NCBI RefSeq assembly: GCF_000174755.1
Contig: NZ_ACLQ01000019.1
Coordinates: forward strand, 1-64,000
Direction: 5' to 3'
From: Capnocytophaga gingivalis ATCC 33624
GTDB lineage: Bacteria; Bacteroidota; Bacteroidia; Flavobacteriales; Flavobacteriaceae
Length of the DNA: 64,000 nt
Part shown: positions 37,187 through 45,433 of the stretch, piece after piece
How positions within the stretch are numbered: position 1 is the stretch's first letter
How the letters are laid out: each line of letters begins with the position of its first letter
Notes under the pieces: model-generated
What the model saw: the letters and a program-made list of their open reading frames with translations, nothing else
What the model was told of the DNA's origin: nothing
Database searches by the model: none
Made by a program: the position numbers and the translations under genes

Positions 37187-37704
37187 TTTACGGAGGAAGA
37201 GGAGGAGGAAATACAAAAACAGGTTTAGCTTTTGAAGGTAAAACTGATTTAGCAGAATTTCTAAACTCTCAAAAAGGTTATGAAGTAAAAGAAAATAATG
37301 TTTTTTACAAAGGAGAACTTGTCGGAAGAATTTTTAAAAAATACGGTTTCTATGATTTCCTAAAAGAGTTAGATATTGATTGGAAACAATTAATTTCTAA
37401 AAGATTACTACCCGATGATAGTATATTTGTAATTATAGCAAATACATTATTCATAATTGAATGCAAATTCCAACAAGTAGCAGGGTCAGTAGATGAAAAA
37501 TTGCAAACTTGTGATTTTAAAAGAAAACAATACCAAAAACTTTTATCAAAAGCAAATATAGAAGTAGAATACATTTATCTATTAAGTGATTGGTTTAGAA
37601 AGCCCGAATACAAAGATGTTTTAGACTATATTCATAGTGTACATTGTTATTATTTCTTTGAGTATATTCCATTAATAAAATTAGGTTTACCTGTTCCTGA
37701 ATAA
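37183..37704 (+). CDS. small PD-(D/E)XK nuclease, probable type II restriction endonuclease
   Basis: 173 aa. It begins with a glycine-rich GGRGGGNTKTGLAFEGKTDL segment. LPDDSIFVIIANTLFIIECK provides the PD...ExK catalytic core: Asp78/Asp79, Glu93, Lys95. It is far shorter than DpnII (about 290 aa) and I see no resemblance to it. Position between two methylases, with overlapping starts and stops on both sides, makes it the restriction partner. The recognition site would be that of the methylases (GATC) if the system is coherent; this is inference. Confidence 0.75.
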   Translation: MIYGGRGGGNTKTGLAFEGKTDLAEFLNSQKGYEVKENNVFYKGELVGRIFKKYGFYDFLKELDIDWKQLISKRLLPDDSIFVIIANTLFIIECKFQQVAGSVDEKLQTCDFKRKQYQKLLSKANIEVEYIYLLSDWFRKPEYKDVLDYIHSVHCYYFFEYIPLIKLGLPVPE

Positions 37705-38516
37705 TGCTTACCCCCTATTTCAAATCTCAAGACAAATCATTTTACCTCCTTCACGGAGATACGATGGAGCTGTTACCACAGTTTCATCGTAAGTTTGATA
37801 TGGTCTTTGCAGATCCTCCTTATTTTTTATCAAACGGAGGACTTACTGTAAATAATGGCGAGATTGTAAGCGTTGATAAAGGAGATTGGGATAAATCAAA
37901 AGGAATAGCATTTGTAAATGATTTTAATAGGCAATGGCTTACTTTAGTACGCGAAGTGATGAAAGAAGAGGCTACTATTTGGATTAGTGGTACGATGCAT
38001 AACATCTTTTCTGTAGGGCAAATACTTACAGAATTAGGTTTTAAAATACTCAATATTATCACTTGGGAGAAAACCAATCCACCCCCTAACTTTTCTTGTA
38101 GGTACTTTACCCATTCTACTGAGCAAATCATTTGGGCAAGAAAAGAGGAAAAAACACCTCATTACTTCAATTACGAACTAATGAAACAGCTGAATGGCAA
38201 TAAGCAAATGAAAGATGTATGGCGTTTCCCTGCTATTGCTCCTTGGGAAAAGTCGTGTGGCAAACACCCCACTCAAAAACCCTTATCAGTACTTACAAGA
38301 CTTATTTTAGCTTCTACCCAAACTAACGCTTGGATATTAGACCCTTTTACAGGAAGTTCAACTACAGGTATTGCGGCTAATTTGTTAGTCAGAAAGTTTG
38401 TAGGTATAGATAAGGAACAAGACTTTTTAGAACTAAGCAAAAAAAGAAAGTTTGAAATAGAGAATCCTATTATTTCTAATAATTACAAAAAACGATTAAA
38501 CATTATCCCTTTATAA
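37704..38516 (+). CDS. site-specific DNA-methyltransferase, DpnA-like (beta-class layout)
   Basis: 270 aa. The catalytic motif FADPPYFLSNGGLTVN comes first (about residue 33) and the SAM motif ILDPFTGSSTTGIAAN last (about 208), the order of beta-class amino-methylases. It resembles DpnA of Streptococcus: VSVDKGDWDK, WISGTMHNIFSVG, CRYFTHSTEQIIWARK and GKHPTQKPLSVL. DpnA methylates GATC also in single-stranded DNA, which protects incoming DNA during transformation; whether this homologue does so is unknown. The start overlaps the nuclease stop (TAATG). Confidence 0.9.
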   Translation: MLTPYFKSQDKSFYLLHGDTMELLPQFHRKFDMVFADPPYFLSNGGLTVNNGEIVSVDKGDWDKSKGIAFVNDFNRQWLTLVREVMKEEATIWISGTMHNIFSVGQILTELGFKILNIITWEKTNPPPNFSCRYFTHSTEQIIWARKEEKTPHYFNYELMKQLNGNKQMKDVWRFPAIAPWEKSCGKHPTQKPLSVLTRLILASTQTNAWILDPFTGSSTTGIAANLLVRKFVGIDKEQDFLELSKKRKFEIENPIISNNYKKRLNIIPL

Positions 38517-38531
38517 CCCTTAAAAACACAC

Positions 38532-40385
38532 ATGGAACCCATAGATTTTAACAAACCCATTACTGAATACGGAGACGATAATATACAAACCCTCGAGTGG
38601 CAGGAGCATGTACGTATGCGCCCTGGAATGTATATAGGGAAGCTCGGCGATGGTTCCTCTGCCGATGACGGGATCTATATCCTACTGAAAGAGGTCATTG
38701 ACAACTCCATTGACGAATTTGTCATGGGAGCTGGCAAGCAGATAGAGGTACGTATAGAGGACAACAAGGTTTCTGTACGTGACTTTGGGCGAGGTATTCC
38801 CTTAGGCAAGGTAGTAGATGTAGTCTCAAAAATGAATACAGGAGGAAAATATGACTCTCGCGCTTTCAAAAAGTCGGTTGGGCTCAATGGGGTAGGTACC
38901 AAAGCAGTCAATGCGCTTTCGTCCTACTTCTATGTGGCTTCTGTGCGCGATGGACAGAAGAAAAGTGCCTCCTTCTCCTTAGGAGTCCTACAGGAAGAAT
39001 CTCCCTTGAAAGCCTCCAATGAAAGACGAGGTACCTTGGTAGAGTTTGTCCCTGATGGCACCATCTTCAAGAACTACAAATTCCGCTCAGAGTATGTAGT
39101 GAGAATGCTTAAAAACTACACCTACCTGAATCCAGGACTGGTAATTGTATACAATGGAGAAAAATTCTTCTCTGAGAATGGACTAAAAGACCTGCTTTTG
39201 GAGGATAACAATGAGGAAGACTTTGCTTACCCTATTATCCACCTCAGAGGGGAAGATATTGAAATTGCTCTTACTCATAGCCAAAGCCAATACAGCGAAC
39301 AATATTACTCATTTGTCAACGGACAGAATACCACTCAAGGAGGTACTCACTTAGCTGCCTACCGTGAAGCTATTGTAGCCACCTTGCGCAACTATTACAA
39401 CAAACCGTACGATGCCTCGGATATTCGTAAGTCTATCATTGGGGCTATCTCTATCAAGGTAATGGAACCTGTTTTTGAGAGTCAAACTAAGACAAAACTT
39501 GGTTCCACTGAAATGGGAGATGGCTTGCCTACGGTGCGTACCTATATCACCAATTTCGTACAAAAGCACTTGGATGACTACCTACACAAGCAGCCAGAGA
39601 TTGCCGAAGAAATCCAGAAGAAAATCCTTCAAGCAGAGCGAGAGCGTAAGGAGCTTTCCGGCATTCGCAAGCTTGCTCGTGATCGAGCTAAAAAAGTAAG
39701 TTTACATAACAAAAAGTTACGTGACTGCCGTATTCATCTCACTGATAGTAAGCATGAAAAAGCCCTTGAGAGTACCCTCTTTATTACTGAGGGAAACTCT
39801 GCATCGGGATCTATCACCACCTCGCGCGATGCTAATACTCAAGCAGTATTCTCCCTACGTGGAAAGCCGCTGAACTCTTTTGGAAAAACCAAAAAAATTG
39901 TCTATGAGAATGAGGAGTTCAACCTCCTACAAGCGGCCTTGGATATAGAAGATTCCATAGAAAATCTGCGGTACAACAATATCGTTCTTGCGACCGACGC
40001 CGATGTAGATGGGATGCACATTCGCCTGCTACTCATCACCTTTTTCCTTCAGTTCTTCCCCGAACTGATTAAGGAAGGACATGTATATATCCTACAAACA
40101 CCCCTATTCCGTGTACGCAATAGCAAAGAAACTATCTACTGTTATTCAGAAGAAGAACGTATTGCTGCCATAGAAAAGCTCAAAAACCCAGAGATCACTC
40201 GATTCAAAGGACTTGGAGAAATTTCTCCTGATGAGTTCAAGCACTTTATTGGTCAGGATATGCGCCTTGACCCTGTGATGATGGATAAGGCCATGAATAT
40301 AGAGAAATTATTAGATTTCTATATGGGGAACAACACTCCCGAACGTCAAGATTTTATCATCAATAACCTCAAATACGAGGTATAA
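38532..40385 (+). CDS. parE: DNA topoisomerase IV subunit B
   Basis: 617 aa ATPase subunit that, with ParC, separates linked chromosomes. GHKL ATPase: [13 protein letters not shown] with the catalytic Glu, [20 protein letters not shown] and [31 protein letters not shown] and [11 protein letters not shown]. The flavobacterial ParE type ([17 protein letters not shown]) distinguishes it from GyrB. It starts 15 bases after the DpnA-like gene, and I see no promoter of its own nearby, so it may be transcribed from the restriction operon. parC is not adjacent. Confidence 0.93.
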   Translation: MEPIDFNKPITEYGDDNIQTLEWQEHVRMRPGMYIGKLGDGSSADDGIYILLKEVIDNSIDEFVMGAGKQIEVRIEDNKVSVRDFGRGIPLGKVVDVVSKMNTGGKYDSRAFKKSVGLNGVGTKAVNALSSYFYVASVRDGQKKSASFSLGVLQEESPLKASNERRGTLVEFVPDGTIFKNYKFRSEYVVRMLKNYTYLNPGLVIVYNGEKFFSENGLKDLLLEDNNEEDFAYPIIHLRGEDIEIALTHSQSQYSEQYYSFVNGQNTTQGGTHLAAYREAIVATLRNYYNKPYDASDIRKSIIGAISIKVMEPVFESQTKTKLGSTEMGDGLPTVRTYITNFVQKHLDDYLHKQPEIAEEIQKKILQAERERKELSGIRKLARDRAKKVSLHNKKLRDCRIHLTDSKHEKALESTLFITEGNSASGSITTSRDANTQAVFSLRGKPLNSFGKTKKIVYENEEFNLLQAALDIEDSIENLRYNNIVLATDADVDGMHIRLLLITFFLQFFPELIKEGHVYILQTPLFRVRNSKETIYCYSEEERIAAIEKLKNPEITRFKGLGEISPDEFKHFIGQDMRLDPVMMDKAMNIEKLLDFYMGNNTPERQDFIINNLKYEV

Positions 40386-40394
40386 CTAAAGTAA

Positions 40395-40437
40395 ATCCCC
40401 ACAAGCAACTCATATATACTTGTGGGGATCTTCTTTG
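40395..40437 (+). terminator. terminator of parE
   Basis: An 11-bp perfect stem ATCCCCACAAG (40395-40405) / CTTGTGGGGAT (40419-40429) followed by CTTCTTTG. Confidence 0.75.
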
Positions 40438-40504
40438 TAATCTTTATTCTACTTATCAATATCAATACTATCTCTAATAGGAATAAATATTCTTTCCTTC
40501 GAAA

Positions 40505-40662
40505 ATTCAGTCAAAGTCCAGAACCTAATGAAAAAGTAAAAAAGATAGAAAAACCTAACTCTCAATCCTTCCAATTACCCTAAAGTTACCGTCCCTCGTG
40601 TAATCCAAATCACCTATCGCAATGCTAATGCCATTCTTAAAGCTTTAGAATTGTCCTATTGA
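40505..40662 (+). pseudogene. decayed fragment of a PASTA-domain gene
   Basis: The DNA resembles the PASTA gene at 45434-46165 (its region about 45747-45915). TCAAAGTCCAGAACCTAATG corresponds to the SQTPEPNE coding stretch, then AAAAAGTAAAAAAGATAGAA to EKVKKDRK, then CTCAATCC to LNP. The fragment contains deletions and frame changes. After the break it reads NYPKVTVPRVIQITYRNANA, matching NYRKITVPNVIQMPLSTAED, and ends at TGA 40660-40662. This is the only structure I see between parE and the next gene. Confidence 0.8.
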
Positions 40663-40686
40663 TTTCTAAAAGTACCTCCCCAAATA

Positions 40687-41217
40687 TTATCTTCTATGCT
40701 TTTGAAAGAAATTGAACTTTACTATAAAGTTCAATTTCTTTCTATATTGGTATATTCTTACCCCTAAAACAAATAAAAATAAAGGAATGATATTGAATAA
40801 AGAAAAAAAAGAAAACATCATACACCCTATAAGTAACAAAGGAGCATATAAAAGAAGCATTATTACATCTATTAATATAAAATAGGTTTTATCTTCTATA
40901 TCATAATGATAAAAATAGGGTTTCCCTTTCTTTTCCTTATACAAAAAATAAGGAATAAGGATATATAACAATATAGAAATATAAAAATAGGTCTTGAATA
41001 GAAAAGGAATATCTATGTCTTCAAAAAACAGAGATTGTGCCAATGAATATGGAATTGTTCTAAAAAAAGCAATTATATAATGCGGGGTAGAAATACTAAG
41101 CCCTCCTGTACCAGGCATCGCAACAAAAGCTGTTGTAGCAAATACACTATTATAACATAAAAATAGTAGGAGAACTATATAAATATTACATCTTATATTT
41201 ATATTGAGATTTTTCAT
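40687..41217 (-). CDS. hypothetical multi-pass membrane protein
   Basis: 176 aa from the ATG at 41217. About four hydrophobic segments: CNIYIVLLLFLCYNSVFA (possibly a signal anchor), FLFKTYFYISILLYILIPYFLY, FILIDVIMLLLYAPLLLIGCM and SLFNIIPLFLFVLGVRIY. The tail is strongly basic (FVKFNFFQKHRR). No family recognised. Very AT-rich; it lies between a PASTA pseudogene and an immunity-like gene, a setting typical of small accessory patches. Confidence 0.6.
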   Translation of the reverse strand: MKNLNINIRCNIYIVLLLFLCYNSVFATTAFVAMPGTGGLSISTPHYIIAFFRTIPYSLAQSLFFEDIDIPFLFKTYFYISILLYILIPYFLYKEKKGKPYFYHYDIEDKTYFILIDVIMLLLYAPLLLIGCMMFSFFSLFNIIPLFLFVLGVRIYQYRKKLNFIVKFNFFQKHRR

Positions 41218-41457
41218 ATTTTTAATTTTCAATTATGCAAAATTATTTTGAAGGATTTGAAACAATGATATCAGCAAGATAACATCTTTAACATTGATAC
41301 AACACATGAATAAGTTTATATTATATAGAGAAACTCTCAATCTAAAAGCCTCTATTATTTGAAATGCACAACGGGTAAGTACTAATTATTTTCCATTACA
41401 TTGATTGATAAAGAGTTGAAACTTTAGTAACCCATTCAACATATCTCCCCTATTTAA

Positions 41458-42027
41458 CTAACTTACTGGCGAAAAAGTAAGACAATTCAAATTCATTTTC
41501 TCCCATTCCTTTTTTATTTCTTCAGAAACAAAAATACTCTTTTCACTATCCACACAGAGCAAATCTTTGGTAAGTGTAGCTATTTTCAAAGGATCAAAAA
41601 CAGTATCAAGAAAAATATAACTCTTCTTCGCTTCATCTCTTATCTTAAAGTATGATTTCTCCCAATTAATACATTCTTCTGTTTGTAGGAAGTTGATAAT
41701 CTTATAATTGTGTTTTATCTCTTTGTCATCAGTATTAAAGAGCTTAAAAGACAATAATTGTATCCCCTCACTTATCTTAGAATTTTGCAAAATAACATCT
41801 TGGAATCTTTCACTTAACAAGTAAATCCCAAAATAAGGAGTCATAATATCTTGATCAAAGAATAATTTTTCTTCTCCATACATCTTAAAATTAATGTAAT
41901 CAAAGGATTCTTCTAATTGCATTCCATAATTGATTAACCAACGATTATCCTTAAGATCCATCATTTCCAACATAAAATTCTCTTCCGTAATATCTTTACT
42001 GTAACTTTTTATTATATAATAACTCAT
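41458..42027 (-). CDS. hypothetical protein resembling Imm11-type (DUF1629) immunity proteins
   Basis: 189 aa, soluble, AT-rich. It begins MSYYIIKSYSKDITEENFML. The end IFVSEEIKKEWEKMNLNCLTFSPVS resembles the C-terminal strand-helix of Imm11/DUF1629 proteins, which neutralise polymorphic toxins. The similarity is weak and recognised by eye only. No toxin gene is visible in the window, so it may be an orphan immunity gene. Confidence 0.55.
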   Translation of the reverse strand: MSYYIIKSYSKDITEENFMLEMMDLKDNRWLINYGMQLEESFDYINFKMYGEEKLFFDQDIMTPYFGIYLLSERFQDVILQNSKISEGIQLLSFKLFNTDDKEIKHNYKIINFLQTEECINWEKSYFKIRDEAKKSYIFLDTVFDPLKIATLTKDLLCVDSEKSIFVSEEIKKEWEKMNLNCLTFSPVS

Positions 42028-42132
42028 AAGACTATTTCTTACATTTCATTTTAGCACTCATACCCCCCTATAATACATTTCTTGTAGCTTGTCAACAAGT
42101 GGCAAATATACAATAAATTATACCAATATACA

Positions 42133-42166
42133 ATAAAAAAATCCCTAACCATAAGGTTAGAGATTT
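42133..42166 (-). terminator. terminator of the hpt-adk fusion gene
   Basis: On the minus strand AATCTCTAACC pairs with GGTTAGGGATT (one G-U pair) followed by TTTTTTATTG, just after the stop codon. Confidence 0.8.
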
Positions 42167-42183
42167 GTTTTTATAGATATTTC

Positions 42184-43293
42184 TTACAACACATCTATCA
42201 CATTAGAGAGGCGCTGGGTGATTTCCTCAATAGAGCCAATACCATTGATAGGATGGTATTTGCCCTGTTTTTTATAGAAGTCAATCAGTGGAGCAGTTTT
42301 TTGGTTGTATTCGACAAAACGGTTGCGGATCTTGCCTTCGTCTTGGTCATCGGAGCGACCGCTTACTTTACCACGCTCTACTAATCTTTTGATAAGCTCC
42401 TCATCGTCCGCATCGAGGGCAAGGGTAGCACTGATGGACATTTGTTTGGAGGCCAAGAAAGTATCCAAGGCTTCTGCTTGAGCAATGGTACGAGGGAAAC
42501 CATCAAAGATAAAGCCTCCTGCATTGGGGTTCTTTTCTATTTCTTCTTGAAGTATTTTGATGGTTACCTCATCAGGAACCAACTGACCTTTGTCCATATA
42601 GGATTGAGCTAATACCCCCAACTCGGTACCATTCTTTAAGTGGTGGCGGAACAAATCCCCTGTGGAGATGTGTACCAATCCGTATTTTTCTTTTAGGAAA
42701 GCGGCTTGTGTCCCCTTTCCAGCTCCTGGTTTGCCAAACAAAACCAAATTCTTCATGTTTTCTATATTTAATTGATATATTTCAGGGAGATTTCGTCCCA
42801 GTTCGTCATAATCCAATCCATATCCTACGATAAATCGGTTTGGGATAGAGAATCCTATATGGTGTACCGCCAAATCCTTCTTATAAGCCTCAGGCTTGAA
42901 GAAAAGAGTTACTATCCGTAAGGATGCTACCTTCTTGTCCGCAAAGAAGTTATATATTTCCTCCAAGGTATTTCCAGTATCTACAATATCTTCTATGACC
43001 ACTACATCACGCCCTTCTATATCAAAAGGAAGCCCAAAGAGTTGCTTTACTTTGTGGGTGCTTTGTAGTCCCTCATAGGAGGAAAAACGTACAAAAGACA
43101 CCTGGCAATCCCCTTGGTAAGCGCGAATAAAATCCGAAGCAAACATAAATGATCCATTGAGGATAGAGATGAAAAGGGGTGTTTTCCCTTGCATTTGTTC
43201 CTCTACCTCCTTGGCAAGCCTTTCTACCTCTGTAGCTATTCTCTGAGCTGAGAGATAGGGACGGAACTCCTTATCAAGTATCTTAATTAGCAT
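42184..43293 (-). CDS. hpt-adk: hypoxanthine phosphoribosyltransferase-adenylate kinase fusion
   Basis: 369 aa from the ATG at 43293, which lies just downstream of a promoter element; the longer frame to 43335 starts upstream of that element. Residues 1-178 are HPRT: ISILNGSFMFASDF, the PRPP loop VVVIEDIVDTGNTLEE and VGYGLDYDELGRNLPEIY. Residues 180-369 are adenylate kinase: MKNLVLFGKPGAGKGTQ (P-loop), ISTGDLFR, FIFDGFPRT and RLVERGKVSGRSDDQ with the short lid. The linker LNIEN looks like a former intergenic spacer. The internal Met180 (ATG 42754-42756) could still serve as a separate start. The product would salvage purines and phosphorylate AMP. Confidence 0.9.
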   Translation of the reverse strand: MLIKILDKEFRPYLSAQRIATEVERLAKEVEEQMQGKTPLFISILNGSFMFASDFIRAYQGDCQVSFVRFSSYEGLQSTHKVKQLFGLPFDIEGRDVVVIEDIVDTGNTLEEIYNFFADKKVASLRIVTLFFKPEAYKKDLAVHHIGFSIPNRFIVGYGLDYDELGRNLPEIYQLNIENMKNLVLFGKPGAGKGTQAAFLKEKYGLVHISTGDLFRHHLKNGTELGVLAQSYMDKGQLVPDEVTIKILQEEIEKNPNAGGFIFDGFPRTIAQAEALDTFLASKQMSISATLALDADDEELIKRLVERGKVSGRSDDQDEGKIRNRFVEYNQKTAPLIDFYKKQGKYHPINGIGSIEEITQRLSNVIDVL

Positions 43294-43312
43294 AAATATT
43301 TTTTTAAAGCTA

Positions 43313-43320
43313 CAAAGGTA
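43313..43320 (-). promoter_or_regulatory. TACCTTTG -7 element for hpt-adk
   Basis: TANNTTTG octamer on the minus strand, 20 bases upstream of the ATG at 43293. No TTG at the ideal -33 spacing. Confidence 0.5.
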
Positions 43321-43377
43321 TGATTTTTTTGTCATATAATAATACTTTTTTTATATTTTTTATTTCTGAGGAATAAT

Positions 43378-43408
43378 TTGTTTTTACGATAGGGATTTAC
43401 TAACTTTG
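43378..43408 (+). promoter_or_regulatory. flavobacterial promoter for the exonuclease/GIY-YIG gene
   Basis: TTG (43378-43380), 20-nt spacer, TAACTTTG (43401-43408). Confidence 0.7.
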
Positions 43409-43428
43409 CCCTCGCTAAAAAAACAGCT

Positions 43429-44790
43429 TTGTACGCAATTATAGATATAGAGACCACTGGAGGAAAGATGGGAGAAGAGGCTATTACGGAGATTGCTATC
43501 TATCGTTTTGATGGACAAAAGGTGACCGACCGCTTCATCTCACTGATCAATCCAGAGAAAAAAATAGACGATTTTGTGGTACGACTCACAGGGATTTCCA
43601 ACAAAACAGTGCGTCAGGCACCTAAGTTTTATGAGGTAGCCAAGCGTATTGTGGAGATTACCGAAGATTGCATTTTGGTTGCCCACAATGCCTCTTTTGA
43701 TTATCGAGTACTGAGTTTAGAGTTTCGCAGGTTAGGTTTTGATTATCAGCGTAGTACTCTCTGTACAGTGGAGATGTCCCAGCGACTACTGCCCGATGAA
43801 CCTTCTTACAGCCTGGGAAAGCTCACCCGATCCTTAGGGATTCCTTTGCTCAATAGGCATCGTGCCAATGGAGATGCTATGGCTACAGTACACCTTTTCA
43901 AGCTTCTTTTGGATAGGGATACACAAAAGATAGCCCTCAGTGAGTTTGTCAAGCAAGACCTCTCTCCCCTACCCATGCATCTGCTTTCCATGCTCGATGG
44001 ACTACCCAACCAATTGGGAATCTATTACCTATATGATAAGAAGGGAAAGCTCTTGTATATGTCCAAAAGTAAGAATATCCGCAAACGTGTCAATGAACAC
44101 TTTACAGGTGAGGGAAAGAGAGATATTTTTCTACAACAGCAAGTAGGAAAGGTCATGTATGAACTTACAGGGACAGACTTAATAGCAACCCTCAAGCAGG
44201 AGGAAGAACACAAACACATAACCGTTCATTTCAAAACAAAGAAGAAGAAAAAAACCTTTCCCTTTGCCTTGGTCTCTCATAAGGATAAGCGGGGTTACTT
44301 ATGCCTTTCGGTGGAATTAAGGACGCCTAAACAAGAGGCTTTGGCTATCTTTGAAAGTCAGGAAGAGGGGCTTAACCTACTCTTTGAGATGACCGAACGC
44401 TATGAGCTCTGCACCAAGCTTAATGGCTTTTCTCAGGCACGTACCTATTGTTACAACCACTCTATAGGTAAGTGTGCAGGGGCTTGTATGGGCGACGAAG
44501 CTGTAGAGGATTACAACCAAAGAGTACATCAAGCCCTCGAGCACTATACACTTACAGGAAGAACTTTTGTCATCATGGATAAAGGGCGTAGTGTTCAGGA
44601 GCGCAGTGTCATCTACATAGAAGAAGGGCGCTTGAGAGGGTACGGATTCATAGAACTGAACTATCAGCTCTCGAAAAAAATCCTCCAAAAACTCATTCTC
44701 CCTATCGAGCACACGCCAGAGAAAGCACATCTTTTGGAATATTACCTGAGAAAGCACCCCTTTGCAAAACAAATTCCTATAAAAGATTAA
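43429..44790 (+). CDS. DnaQ-like exonuclease fused to a GIY-YIG-like domain
   Basis: 453 aa, TTG start (YAIIDIETTGG); no ATG is available upstream before the promoter. Residues 1-165 form a DEDDh 3'-5' exonuclease: DIETTGG, VAHNASFDYRVL and HRANGDAMATVHLF. Residues 195-280 resemble the GIY-YIG domain of UvrC/Cho (QLGIYYLYDKKGKLLYMSKSKNIRKRVNEHF). The second part of the motif reads YMS instead of YIG, although the basic IRKRV helix remains. A conserved C-terminal region (about 330-450, with GKCAGACMG) resembles UvrC. Probably a repair nuclease; activity of the second domain is uncertain. Confidence 0.85.
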   Translation: MYAIIDIETTGGKMGEEAITEIAIYRFDGQKVTDRFISLINPEKKIDDFVVRLTGISNKTVRQAPKFYEVAKRIVEITEDCILVAHNASFDYRVLSLEFRRLGFDYQRSTLCTVEMSQRLLPDEPSYSLGKLTRSLGIPLLNRHRANGDAMATVHLFKLLLDRDTQKIALSEFVKQDLSPLPMHLLSMLDGLPNQLGIYYLYDKKGKLLYMSKSKNIRKRVNEHFTGEGKRDIFLQQQVGKVMYELTGTDLIATLKQEEEHKHITVHFKTKKKKKTFPFALVSHKDKRGYLCLSVELRTPKQEALAIFESQEEGLNLLFEMTERYELCTKLNGFSQARTYCYNHSIGKCAGACMGDEAVEDYNQRVHQALEHYTLTGRTFVIMDKGRSVQERSVIYIEEGRLRGYGFIELNYQLSKKILQKLILPIEHTPEKAHLLEYYLRKHPFAKQIPIKD

Positions 44791-44796
44791 CATCTT

Positions 44797-44829
44797 TTGC
44801 CTCTGTACCATTTTTTTTATGTACCTTTG
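44797..44829 (+). promoter_or_regulatory. flavobacterial promoter for the thioredoxin-fold gene
   Basis: TTG (44797-44799), 22-nt spacer, TACCTTTG (44822-44829); ATG at 44852. Confidence 0.7.
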
Positions 44830-44851
44830 CCCCTAAAAACAACGATAACTG

Positions 44852-45400
44852 ATGAAGAAACGTACAATTCTGAATTTATTGCTTTTTGCTTTTATTGCCT
44901 CCTTCTTCGTAACCAACTTAGGTTATGAATCCAAGATCCTCTTACAGAGATTGTTTGCATCCTCTGTGGAGATTTTGCCCAAGGACAAACAATATAGTAT
45001 AGACCCTGATTGGACTCTCAAGGATAGGGATAACAAGCAGTTTCCCTTCACTCGCTCAAATGGTAAGGTGAAGTTTGTTTATTTCTTTTCCTCATGGCGA
45101 GCTATGAGTATAGCTGACCTTATTGGGGTACAAAAACTCTATAATAAATATCACCAAAAGGTTGATTTCTATATCATTACTAACGAGCTTCCTGAGCCTG
45201 TAGAGCAGAAACAACAAGATCGAAAGTTCACTTTCAAGGTCACTTATCTTATTCAAGAAGTGAAAATGCCTTTTGACCCAGAAAAAATTCCTTCGGGGTA
45301 TATCATAGATCAGAATAATAAAGTTGTCGCTCAGGGATTTGGCAACACCCGCTGGAATAGTGACAAGGTACATGAGTGCATTGACCATTTGCTTAACTAA
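44852..45400 (+). CDS. membrane-anchored thioredoxin-fold protein without active-site cysteines
   Basis: 182 aa. N-terminal membrane anchor or signal (ILNLLLFAFIASFFVTNLG), then a TlpA/thioredoxin-like domain: DWTLKDRDNKQFPF, KVKFVYFFSSWRAMSIADLIGV, DFYIITNELP and IPSGYIIDQNNKVV. Where TlpA proteins have WCxxC, this one has SSWRAMS, so it cannot do thiol redox chemistry there. It may be a structural or binding member of the family. It lies 33 bases before the PASTA gene, suggesting a shared envelope role. Confidence 0.75.
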   Translation: MKKRTILNLLLFAFIASFFVTNLGYESKILLQRLFASSVEILPKDKQYSIDPDWTLKDRDNKQFPFTRSNGKVKFVYFFSSWRAMSIADLIGVQKLYNKYHQKVDFYIITNELPEPVEQKQQDRKFTFKVTYLIQEVKMPFDPEKIPSGYIIDQNNKVVAQGFGNTRWNSDKVHECIDHLLN

Positions 45401-45433
45401 AGAATTTATCAAAAACGTAAAAATACCTAAGTT

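Noticed and set aside
36266-40385. Prophage or integrative element around the methylases
   Set aside because: No integrase, phage genes, tRNA attachment site or direct repeats are visible around the operon.
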